This document shows positions 1-11,002 of a stretch of 64,000 bases of DNA, piece by piece (position 1 is the stretch's first letter; each line of letters begins with the position of its first letter). This DNA is from an uncultured Pseudomonadota bacterium (lineage in GTDB: Bacteria; Pseudomonadota; Gammaproteobacteria; Burkholderiales; Methylophilaceae), in NCBI GenBank assembly GCA_903838125.1, contig CAILXF010000024.1, positions 1 to 64,000 on the forward strand, read 5' to 3'. The translations under genes were made by a program, and so were the position numbers. The notes beneath the pieces are model-generated. The model made no database searches. It saw only the letters and a list, made by a program, of their open reading frames with translations, and was not told the DNA's origin.

Positions 1-1
1 C

Positions 2-601
2 AATGCAGAGATCATTTCCAAAAAAGGCTTGTTCAGCAAAGTCTTCAATGAGCTATACACAGGAATTGTTGATTACCGACCTAATAACACGATAATAGAT
101 GTCAACTTAAAGGCTAAAACCGTAAAAACAGAATTTGATTCCGTTTATGCTGATGTGCTTAATATCATTCCATCGCAGCGTGCTGGTAAAGTTGCGCAGA
201 TGGCAAAACTTAATAATATTGATAAGCGTTGGTGTGAAGTGGATTTTTTAAGTTATGAGTCAAAATTAGCGCCTAATGTACATGTGATTGGTGATGCTGT
301 ATCTGCTGCCTTACCTAAGTCTGCCCATATGGCCACTAACCAAGCAAAAGTTTGTGCTAGTGCCATTGTGCAAATCATGGCGGGCTTTGCACCTGACGCG
401 ATGCCAGTTTTTGCCAATACTTGTTATAGCTATGTCACAGACAAGTCTGCCATGCATGTCGCTAATGTTTACCGTTATGATGCTGTGAAAAAAATCATGG
501 TATCTGCCGAAGGTGGTGGCGTATCTGTAAGTCCTAGCGAGCAAGAAGGAATATATGCTACCGCTTGGGCGCAAAATATCTGGGCAGATACGCTTACCTA
601 A
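2..601 (+). CDS. fccB: Flavocytochrome c sulfide dehydrogenase flavoprotein subunit, C-terminal part (truncated by window start)
   Basis: Frame is open from base 2 (NAEIISKKGLFSKVFNELY...); contains APNVHVIGDAV...LPKSAHMATNQAKVCA, typical of the FccB/FCSD flavoprotein family. Confidence 0.75.
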   Translation, partial: NAEIISKKGLFSKVFNELYTGIVDYRPNNTIIDVNLKAKTVKTEFDSVYADVLNIIPSQRAGKVAQMAKLNNIDKRWCEVDFLSYESKLAPNVHVIGDAVSAALPKSAHMATNQAKVCASAIVQIMAGFAPDAMPVFANTCYSYVTDKSAMHVANVYRYDAVKKIMVSAEGGGVSVSPSEQEGIYATAWAQNIWADTLT

Positions 602-667
602 TTGTTAGATAATATGTGGTCTAAGTCAGATTGATTTTTATTGTGTTGCCATTTAAAAAGGATTCTT

Positions 668-1543
668 ATGAATAAACCCTCATTAGTCAGCGCGCTGTTC
701 ATTGCTGCAATTACCACGTTAGGCATGGCAGCACCTATTAGTGCTCAAGAGCACAGTCACATGCATATGCATAAAATTAGCGGATTAAAAATGCCTGAGT
801 CTGCAGTACAGGCGCAGGATGGGAAAATCTATGTTTCTGAGATTAACGGTTTTGGTGTTGATGGTGACGGTCAGATTACTGTAATTGAAAATGGCAAAAC
901 ACGTGTCTTTACATCAGGATTAGATGATCCTAAAGGCTTGGTAATTATAGGTAAATATTTATATGTTGCCGATAAAACGAAGATATTAAAAATAGATATG
1001 CAGGGTAAAGTACAAGTGTTTGCTGACACCAATGCATTTCCTGAACTGCCGCTATTTTTAAATGATTTAGAGGCAGATATTGCAGGCAATTTATATGTCA
1101 GCGATAGTGGAGATCTAAAGGGTGTGGGTGGTGCTATTTACAAAATAAATGCACAAGGGAAAGTGTCGTTGGTGCTTAATAACAAGCAAGAACCACGTCT
1201 GCTAGCACCCAATGGCTTGCTAATGGATGATACTGGCGATGTGTTAACGGTGGTAGATTTTGTTTCAGGTGTTTTATATAGTATTAATATGAAAACACAT
1301 GCATTCACAAATCTCGCTGAAGGCTTTGGCGGTGGTGATGGTTTAGTGCATCATTCCAGTGGAAAAATGTACGTCAGTGACTGGAAAAACGGGAAGGTAT
1401 TTAGTGTAAATCTGGCTGGCGAAGTAGCTGAAATAAAGGCAGGTTACCAATCTGCTGCAGATATTGCATTAACACGGGATGAACAATATTTAATGGTACC
1501 GGATATGAAGGCTGGTGAATTAGATTTTATCCCATTGCATTAA
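668..1543 (+). CDS. Exported SMP-30/gluconolactonase/NHL-like beta-propeller protein
   Basis: Signal peptide, repeated GNLYVSDSG / APNGLLMD / KMYVSDWKNGKVF blades; internal ATG at 668 is a better start than 641. Confidence 0.65.
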   Translation: MNKPSLVSALFIAAITTLGMAAPISAQEHSHMHMHKISGLKMPESAVQAQDGKIYVSEINGFGVDGDGQITVIENGKTRVFTSGLDDPKGLVIIGKYLYVADKTKILKIDMQGKVQVFADTNAFPELPLFLNDLEADIAGNLYVSDSGDLKGVGGAIYKINAQGKVSLVLNNKQEPRLLAPNGLLMDDTGDVLTVVDFVSGVLYSINMKTHAFTNLAEGFGGGDGLVHHSSGKMYVSDWKNGKVFSVNLAGEVAEIKAGYQSAADIALTRDEQYLMVPDMKAGELDFIPLH

Positions 1544-2385
1544 TGTGTTCGCAACAACCCTTCGTTGAACTTCGCTTAGCCGCCTTAAACTGCTTAGCCG
1601 AAACTGATGCGCTACTGAAATCAAAGGCAGTCAGCGAATTAGCGCTTGCTTGGCAAGCTGGAGAGATGCAACTTGACGCTACTCGTCCAAGCGAATACAT
1701 ATTAGCTACTGAATTACGTGCTATTCCCGGACGGCCTGAAAAGCCGGAGTTGGTTCCTCCATTACTAGTGAAACGCCGTGCAATGAATACGATTGCTGGC
1801 CGCGCTGCGCTAGTTCATGCGCTCACCCATATAGAGTTTAATGCTATAAATTTAGCGTTGGACGCTATTTGGCGCTTCAGTGATATGCCTAAAAACTATT
1901 ATGCCAATTGGCTACAAGTCGCTGCAGAAGAAGCACATCATTTCAATTTACTCAATGGGCATTTGCAAAATCTCGGGTTTCATTACGGAGACTTTGCTGC
2001 GCATAATAGCCTTTGGGAAATGGTGGATAGAACCAAGCTAAATATCTTGGCACGGATGGCTTTGGTGCCACGAACTATGGAAGCTAGAGGTTTGGATGCT
2101 TTACCAATGCTTAGGGAAAAGCTGGCGCAGGCAGGAGATTTGCAAGCCGCCCAAATTTTGGATATTACCTTACGCGATGAAGTGGGGCATGTCGCTATTG
2201 GCAATATTTGGTTTAAATACTTGTGTAATCAGCAGGGATTGTCGCCATTGCCAACCTTTGAGCGCCTTTGTGTGGAATATTCAGCACCTAAGTTACGTGG
2301 CCCATTTAATTTAGAAGCCAGGCGAAAAGCCGGATTTACTGAAGCTGAGCTAGAGCAGTTGCATGTCTTGGAGCACGCTAAGTGA
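1543..2385 (+). CDS. DUF455 family ferritin-like protein
   Basis: Conserved HIEFNAINLALDAIWRF, AAEEAHHF and DEVGHVAIG motifs (E/EExxH/DExxH, di-iron-like); start overlaps the upstream stop (TAATG). Confidence 0.75.
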   Translation: MCSQQPFVELRLAALNCLAETDALLKSKAVSELALAWQAGEMQLDATRPSEYILATELRAIPGRPEKPELVPPLLVKRRAMNTIAGRAALVHALTHIEFNAINLALDAIWRFSDMPKNYYANWLQVAAEEAHHFNLLNGHLQNLGFHYGDFAAHNSLWEMVDRTKLNILARMALVPRTMEARGLDALPMLREKLAQAGDLQAAQILDITLRDEVGHVAIGNIWFKYLCNQQGLSPLPTFERLCVEYSAPKLRGPFNLEARRKAGFTEAELEQLHVLEHAK

Positions 2386-3217
2386 TGAGCAAATTCACTA
2401 CGCCGTCTAATCCCACATAATTAAGGGCGTAAGTAGCCTGTGCTTGTACGATAGGTTTAGCGTGGTAAGCAATGCCGATACCAGCAACCGCCATCATTTT
2501 GAGATCGTTCGCGCCATCACCGATGGCAATGGTTTGCGCGGCAGTTAATCCTAACTTTTCACGTAGTTTAACAAGCTCATCAGCCTTAACTTGTGCATCG
2601 ACAATGTCGCCTAATATATGACCAGTCAATTTACCATCTATAATTTCCACCGTATTAGAAACTGCATAATCCAAACCCAACATCGTTTTGACTTGCTCAG
2701 CAAAAAAGGTAAAGCCACCAGAAACTAGTAAGGTGGTAATGTTATTGCTTCTGCATGCGGCAATTAACTCAGTAGCCCCTGGATTAAGTTTTAGTCGTTC
2801 GTCCAACACACGCATCAGGTCAGATTGTTCCAAGCCCTTTAATAGCGAAACGCGTTGACGTAGGCTTTGCGCAAAGTCAAGTTCACCTCGCATAGCGCGT
2901 TCAGTAATTTCGGCCACTTGCGGTTTGATGTTGATCATATCGGCGATTTCATCAATACATTCAATGCTAATAAGTGTCGAATCCATATCCATGACACACA
3001 AACCAAAATTATTTAGAATTTGCTTATTTTGCACATAACTACAATCAATATGCTGGTCTGCACAAAACTGCTGAACTGCCGGCAAAATTTGCGTTTGGTT
3101 AGCTAAGTAGTAGGCGTGTTGTCCAGTTTGCACAAATTGCACACTGGTCGCACATAATTGATGAATATGGGCTAAATGTGAGTAATTAATGGCTTGGCTT
3201 TGAATAACTAAACGCAT
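2378..3217 (-). CDS. serB: Phosphoserine phosphatase
   Basis: HAD motifs MDMDSTLI, LLVSGGFTFFA, IGDGANDLKMM; start placed at MRLVIQSQ. Confidence 0.92.
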   Translation of the reverse strand: MRLVIQSQAINYSHLAHIHQLCATSVQFVQTGQHAYYLANQTQILPAVQQFCADQHIDCSYVQNKQILNNFGLCVMDMDSTLISIECIDEIADMINIKPQVAEITERAMRGELDFAQSLRQRVSLLKGLEQSDLMRVLDERLKLNPGATELIAACRSNNITTLLVSGGFTFFAEQVKTMLGLDYAVSNTVEIIDGKLTGHILGDIVDAQVKADELVKLREKLGLTAAQTIAIGDGANDLKMMAVAGIGIAYHAKPIVQAQATYALNYVGLDGVVNLLIT

Positions 3218-3362
3218 AGTTTTTTTGATTATATTAAAAAGAAGATTATACACTTGGCACGGGTCGGCTTGGCTGTATTGGCTGAGAATATGAAGCCAGT
3301 ACTAGCACATTTGGCTGAATTGCGAGAAAATGATAGTTACGATTAAATAGAGCATTATTGTT

Positions 3363-4526
3363 ATGAATTTGCACGAATATCAAGCCAAGACGCTATTGCA
3401 AAAATATGGTATTCCGGTGCCGCGAGGTCAAGTAGTGGCTGTAGCGAAGGAGACAGTAGCTGTCACCACTGAAATTGCTAGTAATGCATGGGTTGTGAAA
3501 GCACAGGTGCATGCTGGTGGTCGTGGTAAGGCGGGTGGCGTTAAGATTGTTAAATCAGCAAGTGAAGCGCAGGTGGTTGCCAGTGAGCTACTAGGTAAAA
3601 CTTTAATCACCTATCAAAATGCACCTGATGGGCAACCGGTGAATCAGGTGTTGATTGAAGAAACACTGCCAATTGCACGTGAATTATATTTATCCATGCT
3701 AGTAGATAGAACGTTGGAGCGCGTGGTCGTAGTAGCCTCCAGCGCTGGCGGCATGGATATTGAAGAAATTGCCCAAAACAGCCCGGGAAAAATATTGCAG
3801 GAAGTCTGTGACCCTTTAACTGGGTTAATGGATTACCAGGCGCGCAACTTGGGCTTTAAACTAGACTTGGTCGGCGATCAAATCAGCGCATTTTCCAAAA
3901 TTCTGAAAGGTCTTTATAAGCTATTTAAAGACAATGATTTGGCTTTGTTAGAAATCAACCCTTTAGTCGTCACCAGTGATGGCAAGCTCTTTGCGCTAGA
4001 TTGCAAAATGAGCGTAGACGACAATGCGCTTTACAGACAAAAGGCTTTGGCTGAGCAACGTGACTGGTCCCAAGAGGACAGCAAAGAAGCGGTTGCGCAT
4101 CACGCCGGTCTTAACTATATCGCGCTTAATGGCAATATAGGTTGCATGGTAAACGGAGCTGGTTTAGCGATGGCGACAATGGATCTGATTAAGCTGCATG
4201 GTGGGGCGCCGGCTAACTTTTTAGATGTCGGCGGAGGCGCTACAGCAGAAACTGTTACAAAAGCATTTAAAATAATTCTGGCAGATAGTAATGTAAAAGC
4301 TATCTTGGTGAATATTTTTGGCGGGATTATGCGCTGCGATATTATTGCCGAAGGTATTATTACCGCGGTGAAAGAAGTTGGTATGGAAATTCCGGTGATT
4401 GTGCGTTTGGAAGGTACCAACGTGGAATTAGGTAAAACCATGTTACAAACCAGTGGGTTAAATATTATTTCTGCCGATGGCTTAACCGATGCTGCCGTGC
4501 AAGCTGTGAAGGCAGTTCTAGTATGA
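3363..4526 (+). CDS. sucC: Succinate-CoA ligase (ADP-forming) subunit beta
   Basis: MNLHEYQAK...[40 protein letters not shown]; strong SucC similarity. Confidence 0.95.
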   Translation: MNLHEYQAKTLLQKYGIPVPRGQVVAVAKETVAVTTEIASNAWVVKAQVHAGGRGKAGGVKIVKSASEAQVVASELLGKTLITYQNAPDGQPVNQVLIEETLPIARELYLSMLVDRTLERVVVVASSAGGMDIEEIAQNSPGKILQEVCDPLTGLMDYQARNLGFKLDLVGDQISAFSKILKGLYKLFKDNDLALLEINPLVVTSDGKLFALDCKMSVDDNALYRQKALAEQRDWSQEDSKEAVAHHAGLNYIALNGNIGCMVNGAGLAMATMDLIKLHGGAPANFLDVGGGATAETVTKAFKIILADSNVKAILVNIFGGIMRCDIIAEGIITAVKEVGMEIPVIVRLEGTNVELGKTMLQTSGLNIISADGLTDAAVQAVKAVLV

Positions 4527-5404
4527 GTATATTAGTGAATAAAAACACCAAAGTGCTTTGCCAGGGGTTTACTGGCAAACAAGGTAGCTTCCATTCGGAA
4601 CAGGCATTGGCCTACGGCACTAAAATGGTCGGTGGCGTGACTCCGGGTAAGGGCGGTTTAATACACTTAGGTTTACCTGTATTTAATACTATGCGTGATG
4701 CGGTGCGAGAAACTGGCGCGACTGCGAGCGTAATTTATGTGCCCCCTGCGTTTGCCGCTGATTCTATTTTAGAGGCATGCGATGCTGGTATTGAGCTGAT
4801 TATTTGCATTACCGAAGGCATACCCGTATTAGATATGCTGAATGTTAAGCATCTGCTCAATTCTTATAATGTGAAGTTGATTGGTCCTAACTGCCCCGGT
4901 GTTATTACCCCTGATGAATGTAAAATCGGCATTATGCCCGGTAGCATTCATTTACGCGGTAAAGTCGGCATTGTCTCCCGATCTGGCACGCTCACTTATG
5001 AAGCTGTGCATCAAACAACTGCCTTGAAATTAGGACAAAGTACCTGTGTTGGTATCGGTGGCGACCCGATTAAGGGGTTGAATTTTATCGAATGTCTAGA
5101 AATGTTTGAAGCCGATGATGAAACCGAGGCTATTATTATGGTGGGTGAAATTGGTGGTTCTGATGAGGAAGCAGCAGCCGAATTTATTAAAAGTAATGTA
5201 AGTAAACCTGTCGCCGCATACATTGCTGGACAAACGGCGCCTGCAGGTAAACGCATGGGTCATGCCGGTGCTATTATTTCAGGCGGCAGTGGTAAGGCCG
5301 AAGACAAAATGCGTGCTTTAGAGCGCGCTGGTGCAGTAGTGGCAAGTTCGCCAGCAGGACTTGGTGAAGCCGTGTTGGCTGCAATTAATCTTAAAATAAA
5401 ATAG
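4523..5404 (+). CDS. sucD: Succinate-CoA ligase subunit alpha
   Basis: [44 protein letters not shown]; overlaps sucC by 4 nt. Confidence 0.95.
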   Translation: MSILVNKNTKVLCQGFTGKQGSFHSEQALAYGTKMVGGVTPGKGGLIHLGLPVFNTMRDAVRETGATASVIYVPPAFAADSILEACDAGIELIICITEGIPVLDMLNVKHLLNSYNVKLIGPNCPGVITPDECKIGIMPGSIHLRGKVGIVSRSGTLTYEAVHQTTALKLGQSTCVGIGGDPIKGLNFIECLEMFEADDETEAIIMVGEIGGSDEEAAAEFIKSNVSKPVAAYIAGQTAPAGKRMGHAGAIISGGSGKAEDKMRALERAGAVVASSPAGLGEAVLAAINLKIK

Positions 5405-5414
5405 CCTAATTCTT

Positions 5415-6368
5415 ATGCATATCCTATACAAAAATATTTTTGCATTTTGCCTGTTGGCATCGATGGCAGTCTCTTCTGCCCTAGCAACCGAAGAAATTAG
5501 CTACATGCTGACAGCCGCAGGTAAAGGCGACTTGGCTGAGGTCAATGCAATATTAAATAGCGGGGCTAGCGCTAATGTTAAGGATGCGGACGGGATTACC
5601 GCATTGATGTACGCAGCGCGCAAGAATCATGCTGAGGTTGCCTCTGCGCTCCTAAATAAAGGCGCTGATGTGAATGCAAAGGATAACGGTGGCTGGACAG
5701 CACTCATGTTTGCTGCCAAGAAAAACTATATTGATACCTTAGAAGTATTGCTTAGTCATGGCGCTGATCCAAAAGTGCGTGATGCTGCTGGTTGGAGTGC
5801 CTTTGGTATGGCCGCAGTAGCAGGCTTTGCCCCGGCAGTAGATATTTTATTGAAGCATGGCGTGGATGTGAATTCCAAAAGCGATGATGGCAAGACTGTG
5901 CTTATGCATGCGGCAAAGGGCGGGGACTTAGCAACAGTAAAAACTCTGCTTGAGCATCAAGCCGATATGCAGGCGCGCGATAGATTACAAACCACAGCGT
6001 TAATGATCGCCGCGCGAGAAGGGCATGCACCAGTAGTTGAATTGCTAGTGCAAAACGGTGCAGTGTTAGAACAAAAGGATGCTTCAGAGTGGACTGCCTT
6101 AACTTGGGCAGTTAAAAAATCAAAACTGGATTCAGCTCGCGTACTTATTAAAGCGGGTGCTAATGTGAATAATGTGGACTATCAAGGTTCTTCATTACTT
6201 CATGTTGCGGTTAGTAACAAGAATGCGGGCATCGTTAAATTGCTCATCGACAATAAAGCTGATGTAAAAGCTAAAGACCAATATGGACTGACACCTTTGG
6301 TGTACGCACTTAAAGGCCGTGATACAGAAATCGTCCACCTTCTAAAAGAGGCTGGTGGTTCTTATTAA
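5415..6368 (+). CDS. Exported ankyrin-repeat protein
   Basis: Signal peptide followed by about eight ankyrin repeats (DGITALMYAARKNHAEVASALLNKGADVNAKD...). Confidence 0.85.
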   Translation: MHILYKNIFAFCLLASMAVSSALATEEISYMLTAAGKGDLAEVNAILNSGASANVKDADGITALMYAARKNHAEVASALLNKGADVNAKDNGGWTALMFAAKKNYIDTLEVLLSHGADPKVRDAAGWSAFGMAAVAGFAPAVDILLKHGVDVNSKSDDGKTVLMHAAKGGDLATVKTLLEHQADMQARDRLQTTALMIAAREGHAPVVELLVQNGAVLEQKDASEWTALTWAVKKSKLDSARVLIKAGANVNNVDYQGSSLLHVAVSNKNAGIVKLLIDNKADVKAKDQYGLTPLVYALKGRDTEIVHLLKEAGGSY

Positions 6369-6435
6369 TCTTCCAACTTTGGCTGTTTGCAGTTTAGTCA
6401 CTAGGTTAAAGCTTATTTGCAATGAAAGCATTTAA

Positions 6436-8049
6436 ATGAAAATTGCAATCGCGCAAATTAATTGCATGGTGGGGGATGTCGCCGGCAATATGGCTAAAAT
6501 AATTGCTAGTGCGAGCGAGGCCAAGGCGCAGGGCGCAACACTACTGATTACGCCAGAACTATCTCTATGCGGATACCCTCCAGAAGATTTGTTATTACGC
6601 GAAGATTTTTTACGCTTGTGCGAGCAGGCTTTGCAACAGTTATGCAAGGATTTGCAAGGGATTACGGTCATCATTGGTCACCCACAGCAAACGCCAGAAG
6701 GATGTTTTAACGCCTTATCCGTGTTGGAGGATGGCGAAATCACAGCGACCTATCATAAGCATGTGCTTCCTAATCACAGTGTATTTGATGAAAAGCGATA
6801 CTTTACGCCTGGCCATCAAGCGTTAGTGTTCAAGCATCATGGTTTTAAAATTGGCACGTTGATTTGTGCTGATGTTTGGGAAGCAGAGCCTGCTTTATTG
6901 GCGAAAGAGACTGGTGCTGAGATATTGATTGCCATTAACGCCTCACCATACCATATGGAAAAACAGTCCACACGTTTGGAAATATTACGTCAGCGTGTTG
7001 AGGAAACTGGATTGCCAATCATTTACGCCAATATGGTAGGCGGACAAGATGAGTTGGTGTTTGATGGTGCCTCTTTTGTGCTGAGTGCGCAGGGACAGTT
7101 AACGCAACAATTGCCAGCATTCAAATCAGCTTTAGCACTCATAGAATTTCAGCACAATCAACCCGTACATGCGGCAATCGCAGAACCTATGAATTTAGTT
7201 GCTTCTGTGTATGCGGCACTTAAATTAGGGCTTGCCGACTATATTAATAAAAATGGTTTTCCCGGGGTGGTGCTTGGTCTCTCAGGTGGCATTGATTCTG
7301 CGCTTACACTTGCCATTGCAGTTGATGCACTAGGTGCAGATAAAGTCCATGCAGTGATGATGCCTTCAGAATTTACTGCGGATATCAGTGTCAATGATGC
7401 CCGTGAAATGATCAAAATTTTAGCTGTGAAGTATGATGAGATTGCAATTAAAGGACTATATAAACAATACATAGCTACGCTGGCGCCTATGTTTGATCAG
7501 CTGCCTATGGATGCTACAGAAGAAAATCTACAAGCACGTATACGCGGCATGTTGCTAATGGCCATCAGCAATAAATTTGGCAGTATTGTTGTAACTACTG
7601 GTAATAAGAGTGAAATGGCAGTCGGATACTGTACGCTGTATGGGGATATGGCGGGTGGGTTCGCTTTATTAAAAGACGTGCCAAAAACTATGGTTTATCA
7701 GCTAGCCAATTATCGTAATAGCCTGTCTCCAGTAATCCCGTCTCGCATCATTACGCGCCCACCCTCGGCCGAGCTTCGGGCTAACCAGTTGGACCAGGAT
7801 AGCTTACCCCCTTATGAGGTGTTAGACGTTATTATTCAAGCATATGTAGAAGATGACCTTAGTCAGGCTAATATTGTGGCAATGGGATATGGTTCTGCAG
7901 TTGTGGAACGTGTAATTATGCTGATAGATCGTAATGAATATAAACGGCGACAGTCACCGGTCGGGGTGCGTATTACGCATAGAGGCTTTGGTAAAGATAG
8001 GCGGCATCCAATTACTGCCAAACTGAATTTTGATATACACTTAAAATAA
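6436..8049 (+). CDS. nadE: Glutamine-dependent NAD+ synthetase
   Basis: N-terminal nitrilase domain (MKIAIAQINCMVGDVAGN) plus NAD synthase motif GLSGGIDSALTLAIAVDALG. Confidence 0.93.
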   Translation: MKIAIAQINCMVGDVAGNMAKIIASASEAKAQGATLLITPELSLCGYPPEDLLLREDFLRLCEQALQQLCKDLQGITVIIGHPQQTPEGCFNALSVLEDGEITATYHKHVLPNHSVFDEKRYFTPGHQALVFKHHGFKIGTLICADVWEAEPALLAKETGAEILIAINASPYHMEKQSTRLEILRQRVEETGLPIIYANMVGGQDELVFDGASFVLSAQGQLTQQLPAFKSALALIEFQHNQPVHAAIAEPMNLVASVYAALKLGLADYINKNGFPGVVLGLSGGIDSALTLAIAVDALGADKVHAVMMPSEFTADISVNDAREMIKILAVKYDEIAIKGLYKQYIATLAPMFDQLPMDATEENLQARIRGMLLMAISNKFGSIVVTTGNKSEMAVGYCTLYGDMAGGFALLKDVPKTMVYQLANYRNSLSPVIPSRIITRPPSAELRANQLDQDSLPPYEVLDVIIQAYVEDDLSQANIVAMGYGSAVVERVIMLIDRNEYKRRQSPVGVRITHRGFGKDRRHPITAKLNFDIHLK

Positions 8050-8055
8050 CTTTGA

Positions 8056-8436
<381 letters not shown>

Positions 8437-8460
8437 TTATTTAGGACTATGTTATTTAAA

Positions 8461-8483
8461 GGCGCTTGTTGCTCGCAAGCGCC
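8461..8483. terminator. Hairpin downstream of the P-II gene (GGCGCTTG-TTGCTCG-CAAGCGCC)
   Basis: Perfect 8-bp stem; not followed by a clean T-tract. Confidence 0.45.
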
Positions 8484-8581
8484 TAAACTATTTCAATAGC
8501 TTTTATATATGCTTTGCAGTAAGCAAAATATAACTTCTTTAACCGCGCTGCATATCTGCCATATTTCCCCCACTCACTCTT

Positions 8582-10372
8582 TTAAAAACCTAGTGCGCGA
8601 GCTCCTTGATAAAACACAAAGCTCACCACCCAAGCCAAGCTAAGCGACCACGCTATAGATAGCCACATAAAACCACTGCTTTTAGATTCATTTTTCAAGG
8701 TAGCGATGGTGGACAGGCAAGGCGTATAAATGAGGGTAAATAACATAAAGCTCATGGCTTGCACCCAGTCAATCTGGGTGGCCATTTGCGCCATTAGCGC
8801 ATCGCCTTGCAAACCATATATCACCGCCAACGCCCCAATCACAATTTCTTTAGCGACAAAGCCGAATATCAACGCTATGGCAAGTTGTGTATTAATGCCT
8901 ATCGGGTCTAAAATAGGCGCAAACAGCAACCCAATCTGACCCGCAACGGTTCCAACGCTAGCTGGGGGTACATCGCTAGGAAAGTTAGTTAATGCCCACA
9001 CTAAGACGACACCAATAATAATAAATTTGCTGGCGCGGATTAAGAAGTGCTTCACTTCTTGCCAGCCCCTCAGCACTATCTGGAGTGGTGTAGGAAAGCG
9101 ATAAGGGGGTAACTCTAATAAAAAGGGTTCACTGTTTTTATATTGACCTTGAAACAGCAGGGCGGTTAAAAACATGGTGAAAAAACTCGTTACATATAAG
9201 GCGAATAAAATGATCGGTGCCTGTTGTGCCGTAAATAACGCGGCAATGATGAAAATAAACACCTGTAGGCGCGCCGAGCATAAAGATAATGGAATTACGA
9301 GCATGGTGAGCAAACGCATTGGGCGTGAGCGCATAATACGTGTGCCCATGAGCGCGGGAACATTGCAACCAAAACCCATCAACATCATTACAAAGCCACG
9401 TCCGTCTAACCCCATTTTTGCCATAAGCGCATCCATTAGAAAAGCTGCGCGGGATAAATAGCCACTGTCTTCGACCATGGACATCACCAAAAAGAACAGC
9501 ACAATAATCGGCACAAATGCAGCAACCGTCGCGAAGCCATTGTATACACCATCTAACATTAAGCCACTAACCCATGCGGGACTAGAGGCGAATAGTGAAT
9601 TTAAAACATCACTACGTAGTATGCGGAATGCCCAAGCTAAAGAATCTTGTAATGGCTTACCAACACTAAAAATAAATTGAAAAAATAAAAACATAGCGAC
9701 AAAAAATAGTGGCAAGCCGAACCATTTATGTAGCAAGATACGGTCAATTTTGTCGGTGGTGTTATCCGTCAATGTTGTGGGTATTTGCACATATCGCTGG
9801 ATTAAGCTGTCCATTTCCTGCTCAATTTGATGATCAGCTTGTAGCTTTTTGCTAATGAGTTTTGGGTCCGTCGGGGTTTGGTTTTGATTGATAATTTGCG
9901 CAGCTGCCTGCAAAGCTTTAGGAAGACCATCGCCATATTTAGCGCTAATTTGTAGTACGGGCATCGCTAAGGCTGTGGCTAGATTATCTGTATCAATGGT
10001 AATGCCGGTCTGCTTGGCCTCGTCCGCCATATTTAAAGCCAATACTGCCTTTATATTGAGCTTTTTAATCTGTAGCACTAAGGATAGTTGGCGGTCTATT
10101 TGCGAACTGTTGAGTAATATGATGACTAAATCGACGGCATTATTAGCTAGAAAATGCCTCACCACTTGCTCATCTTCAGAGAACCCATGCAAGTCATAGA
10201 TGCCAGGCAAATCAATGAGGTCTGCGATATGGCCACCGATTAATATCTTTGCACTCATTAAATCCACTGTAATACCAGGCCAGTTGCCTACACGTGCTGA
10301 GGCGCCGCTAATGCGGTTAAATAAAGTTGATTTACCCGTATTGGGCATGCCTAATAATGCAATGCGTTTCAT
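8582..10372 (-). CDS. feoB: Ferrous iron transport GTPase/permease FeoB
   Basis: G1 GMPNTGKSTLFN, G3 DLPGIYDL, multiple TM segments, GFGCNVPA Gate motif. Confidence 0.94.
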   Translation of the reverse strand: MKRIALLGMPNTGKSTLFNRISGASARVGNWPGITVDLMSAKILIGGHIADLIDLPGIYDLHGFSEDEQVVRHFLANNAVDLVIILLNSSQIDRQLSLVLQIKKLNIKAVLALNMADEAKQTGITIDTDNLATALAMPVLQISAKYGDGLPKALQAAAQIINQNQTPTDPKLISKKLQADHQIEQEMDSLIQRYVQIPTTLTDNTTDKIDRILLHKWFGLPLFFVAMFLFFQFIFSVGKPLQDSLAWAFRILRSDVLNSLFASSPAWVSGLMLDGVYNGFATVAAFVPIIVLFFLVMSMVEDSGYLSRAAFLMDALMAKMGLDGRGFVMMLMGFGCNVPALMGTRIMRSRPMRLLTMLVIPLSLCSARLQVFIFIIAALFTAQQAPIILFALYVTSFFTMFLTALLFQGQYKNSEPFLLELPPYRFPTPLQIVLRGWQEVKHFLIRASKFIIIGVVLVWALTNFPSDVPPASVGTVAGQIGLLFAPILDPIGINTQLAIALIFGFVAKEIVIGALAVIYGLQGDALMAQMATQIDWVQAMSFMLFTLIYTPCLSTIATLKNESKSSGFMWLSIAWSLSLAWVVSFVFYQGARALGF

Positions 10373-10378
10373 AGGGCT

Positions 10379-10612
10379 TTAATGCTCATTTAGATTAACC
10401 TGAATGCGTGTGGCATCGGTGTGACGTAAGATGACATCCGTTGTGCCCAAACGCACTTGTAACGGCCCGTTGAAGTTTGCACGCCGAATAATACGGATGG
10501 TTTTTCCAACACGAAAGCCCAGTGCGGACAAGCGATTAAACAGAGATTCATCGGCCTCTATTGCTGAAATGATCGCGGGTTGAGCAATGTTCAGTTGAGA
10601 TAAGGGTCGCAT
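10379..10612 (-). CDS. feoA: Ferrous iron transport protein FeoA
   Basis: SH3-like small protein (RLSALGFRVGKTIRIIRRANFNGPLQVRLG) immediately upstream of feoB; probable start MRPLSQL. Confidence 0.85.
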   Translation of the reverse strand: MRPLSQLNIAQPAIISAIEADESLFNRLSALGFRVGKTIRIIRRANFNGPLQVRLGTTDVILRHTDATRIQVNLNEH

Positions 10613-11002
10613 GGGTATTGGTAAATATAAATTAATGACACCAGAGTGTACTTTGCTGCTAAATGATAACTGTTCTGAAGTATCGCACAAATCACCTGCT
10701 AATTAGGTGCCAGTACTCATGTATTTATAACTTGGCATACAATGCTGTAGTCTTTCTGATGCGTTTGCCAGCTAATTCTATTTATGCGGATATTTGTTAT
10801 GACCAGCATTTAAGAAAGAGACGAAATGCAATTTCCCCAAAGCAGTTACTGGTTCAATCACTTTACACCTTTATCTGAAACGCTTACTTACGTGTAAAAT
10901 AGCATCAATTAATACTGATGCATCAAATAATTTTTAAGATATAAATCTAAAAAATGCCCAATCAAAATTGCCCTAAGTAAGACTACCTACGGAGTATAAA
11001 GT

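Noticed and set aside
3363-5404. Possibility that sucCD are malate-CoA ligase mtkAB
   Set aside because: Sequence matches SucC/SucD strongly, and no serine-cycle genes (mcl, sga, hpr, ppc) are adjacent.
10663-10878. 71-aa ORF upstream of the ArnT-like gene
   Set aside because: Overlaps the feoA promoter region and has composition unlike its neighbours; likely spurious.
10910-10930. GCATCA-ATTAATAC-TGATGC inverted repeat upstream of the ArnT-like gene
   Set aside because: Short 6-bp arms in AT-rich sequence; no T-tract and no known operator match.
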